This document shows positions 62,556 through 64,000 of a DNA stretch of 64,000 nt, one piece after another. The DNA is from Paracoccus denitrificans (lineage in GTDB: Bacteria; Pseudomonadota; Alphaproteobacteria; Rhodobacterales; Rhodobacteraceae). The notes beneath the pieces were generated by a model. The model did no database searches. It saw only the letters and a program-made list of their open reading frames with translations, and was not told the DNA's origin. The DNA is taken from the NCBI GenBank assembly GCA_005768755.1, contig VAFL01000005.1, forward strand, positions 62,001 to 126,000, in the 5' to 3' direction. Within the stretch, counting starts at the first letter, position 1; the number at the start of each line of letters is the position of its first letter. Position numbers and translations under genes: made by a program.

Positions 62556-64000
62556 ATGAATATTGCCATTACCGACGGCGTGAAGCTGATGCCGCCGAGC
62601 TTTGCTTCCGGTCTGGCCAGTTGGTCGCGGGAATTCGGTACACCGGGAAGTGCGACCTGGGCCAATCAGGCGAATGCCGCCATCGTCTCGGCCGATCAGG
62701 ATTTCGGATCCTGTCTGGAGATCAACAAGGTCGCGGACATTACGCGGATTCGCTTCATGGGCGAAACGCCGATCCTGCCCGGCACGTATCTGCGGATCTC
62801 AGCACGTATAAAGGCAGTCGCAGGCGCGCGCCCTTCCGTCCGCGTCGCGGGTTGGGCAGGCGGCAGCGATCGCGGCCACGTCTCGGGCTTGGATGAGTAC
62901 GGGCCGACGGTATCGCTGCCCGATTTCAATGAAGTCATCGAAGTCAGCGGCATCGTGGGAACGGGCCGGCGTGGTGGGGTGGATATGCCATGGGGGTCTG
63001 ATCCCGTATATGGGCATTTCGGCGTCGATCTGACAGGGCCAAACGGCGGCGCGGTCCGGATTGAATCGGTCAGGATCGAAGATGTCACCTCGACCTTTCT
63101 GCGCGACATGATGGATTGGGTCGACGTGCGCGATTTCGGTGCCGTCGGCAACGGAAGCACGGATGACCGGCAGGCATTTGCCGCCGCAGACAATGCCGCC
63201 GAAGGACGCGTTCTGGTCGTGCCTTCAGGGCGGTACAAGATCGGGTCCGATCTGACCATCAAGTCGCCGGTGCGTTTCGCGGGCACGCTGACCATGCCTC
63301 GCGCGGCCCGTCTGGCGCTGCTCAGTTCCTTTGACTATCCGACATATGCCGCCGCTTTCGGTGATGAAACCGAGGGCTTGAAGCGCGCGCTTCAGGCGCT
63401 GTTCGGCTATACCGACCATTGCGAATTGAATCTGCGCGGGCGCCGCATTGACCTGACAGAGCCGATGATCATCGCCGAACTGGCGCCCGGTTTGACCTCG
63501 TACCAGAACCGCCGGCAGATCTGTAACGGACAGATCTATGTGATCGACGGACCGGCATGGCAGAACAAGGCCGTCAGCTCGAAAGCGACATACAACACCT
63601 CGAACCGCGACGTTCTGAGCAATGTCGACAATGTGGCAAATATCGAGGTTGGCAGCCTGATCACTGGCGCCGGGGTTGGGCGCGAAGTCTACGTCAAGGC
63701 GAAGAATATTGGCGCCGGCACGGTCACACTTTCGCAACCGCTCTATGGCGGGTCGGGCACCCGCACATACCGTTTCGAGCGGTTCCGCTATGTCTTCGAC
63801 TTCATCGGCATGGAAAGCGCCAGCAATGTGAACTTCGTTGAGCTGGATTTTGCGCTGAACGATGTTGCGAGCGGTCTGATGCTGCCGACGGAAGGACGCA
63901 TGTTCCAGTTGCGCGACTGCTTCATCAGCGGCCCAAAAGATCGCGGGATTACGTCGGCCGGGCGTGGGTGCCAGGATCTGCATGTCGATCGCTGCAATTT
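62556..64000 (+). CDS. Beta-helix spike-like protein, GTA head-spike candidate (3' end outside window)
   Basis: A reading frame open from the ATG at 62556 to the window end, at least 481 residues. Residues 1-185 look like a beta-rich N-terminal adaptor domain. From about 187, DVRDFGAVGNGSTDDRQAF is the pectate-lyase/beta-helix superfamily signature found in tail and head spikes, followed by a repeating beta pattern. In R. capsulatus GTA, spikes that bind the capsule of recipients are coded outside the main cluster. No signal peptide is seen. The start follows GAGGGAG. The gene continues beyond 64000. Confidence 0.65.
   Translation, partial: MNIAITDGVKLMPPSFASGLASWSREFGTPGSATWANQANAAIVSADQDFGSCLEINKVADITRIRFMGETPILPGTYLRISARIKAVAGARPSVRVAGWAGGSDRGHVSGLDEYGPTVSLPDFNEVIEVSGIVGTGRRGGVDMPWGSDPVYGHFGVDLTGPNGGAVRIESVRIEDVTSTFLRDMMDWVDVRDFGAVGNGSTDDRQAFAAADNAAEGRVLVVPSGRYKIGSDLTIKSPVRFAGTLTMPRAARLALLSSFDYPTYAAAFGDETEGLKRALQALFGYTDHCELNLRGRRIDLTEPMIIAELAPGLTSYQNRRQICNGQIYVIDGPAWQNKAVSSKATYNTSNRDVLSNVDNVANIEVGSLITGAGVGREVYVKAKNIGAGTVTLSQPLYGGSGTRTYRFERFRYVFDFIGMESASNVNFVELDFALNDVASGLMLPTEGRMFQLRDCFISGPKDRGITSAGRGCQDLHVDRCN

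Noticed and set aside
1..64000. CRISPR arrays, insertion sequences, rRNA or replication origin
   Set aside because: No regularly spaced repeats, transposase genes, rRNA sequence or DnaA-box cluster was noticed on reading through the window.

Overview
The window looks like chromosomal core DNA of an alphaproteobacterium of the Rhodobacteraceae, probably Paracoccus-like. The evidence is the high GC content, a class I lysyl-tRNA synthetase, gene neighbourhoods typical of the family (hda-ppk-ppx; rpmH-rnpA-yidD; yidC-MOSC-engB; plsX-fabH), and two loci that resemble accessory parts of a gene transfer agent (GTA). No insertion sequence, integrase, CRISPR array or rRNA was seen. One gene (6287-7156) has visibly lower GC than its neighbours and looks acquired.

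Layout. 1-6284: end of a tRNA-Gly, a DUF1489 gene, an AI-2E-family membrane protein, the replication regulator Hda, and polyphosphate kinase and phosphatase. 6287-9358: a PUA-like/HNH nuclease gene, then groES-groEL behind a sigma70-type promoter and a perfect CIRCE operator. 9449-16415: plus-strand metabolic genes (TraB/GumN, DUF1345, manganese pyrophosphatase, HAD hydrolase, ribF, YcgN, threonine aldolase). 16434-28325: hydrolase and isomerase genes, prs, a stand-alone trpB, sixA, argB, then the membrane-insertion and ribosome block engB-MOSC-yidC, a degenerate EAL protein, ttcA, yidD, rnpA and rpmH. 28463-35342: an orphan histidine kinase, tRNA-Arg, tRNA-Gln, a flavoprotein, tgt, rnd and a tandem acetyltransferase. 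35310-42892 (minus): fabH, plsX, rpmF, mobA, mrp, tpiA, an IscA-type protein and purL. 42978-45651: a holin-endolysin cassette, ccmE and murI. 45716-53522: an indolepyruvate ferredoxin oxidoreductase, a divergent LysR gene, ccmF-ccmH and an enoyl-CoA hydratase. 53555-57632: nadD and a signalling cluster (H-NOX protein, HNOBA-GGDEF cyclase, DUF3572 protein, PleD-like cyclase). 57799-62422: DUF983, NUDIX, dacB, terB and lysS. 62556-64000: the start of a large beta-helix spike-like gene that runs off the window.

The strongest discovery signal joins two distant places. The endolysin-holin cassette and the spike-like gene at the window end are each preceded by a perfect TTAA-N7-TTAAC sequence, the full CtrA recognition site. 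In the direction of the downstream gene both read TTAAC-N6-TTAAC. In Rhodobacter capsulatus, GTA lysis genes and capsule-binding head spikes lie outside the main GTA cluster and are controlled through CtrA. The simplest reading is that this window carries two dispersed, CtrA-controlled parts of a GTA: cell lysis and recipient recognition. The endolysin also contains an EF-hand-like calcium loop.

A second theme is cyclic-di-GMP signalling with lost canonical residues. The H-NOX protein keeps its proximal histidine but lacks the Tyr-Ser-Arg motif, the PleD-like protein has arginine at the phospho-acceptor position of its first receiver domain, and the EAL protein has no EAL motif. All readings are by eye from the sequence. 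Family names are from recall of conserved motifs, not from a search.
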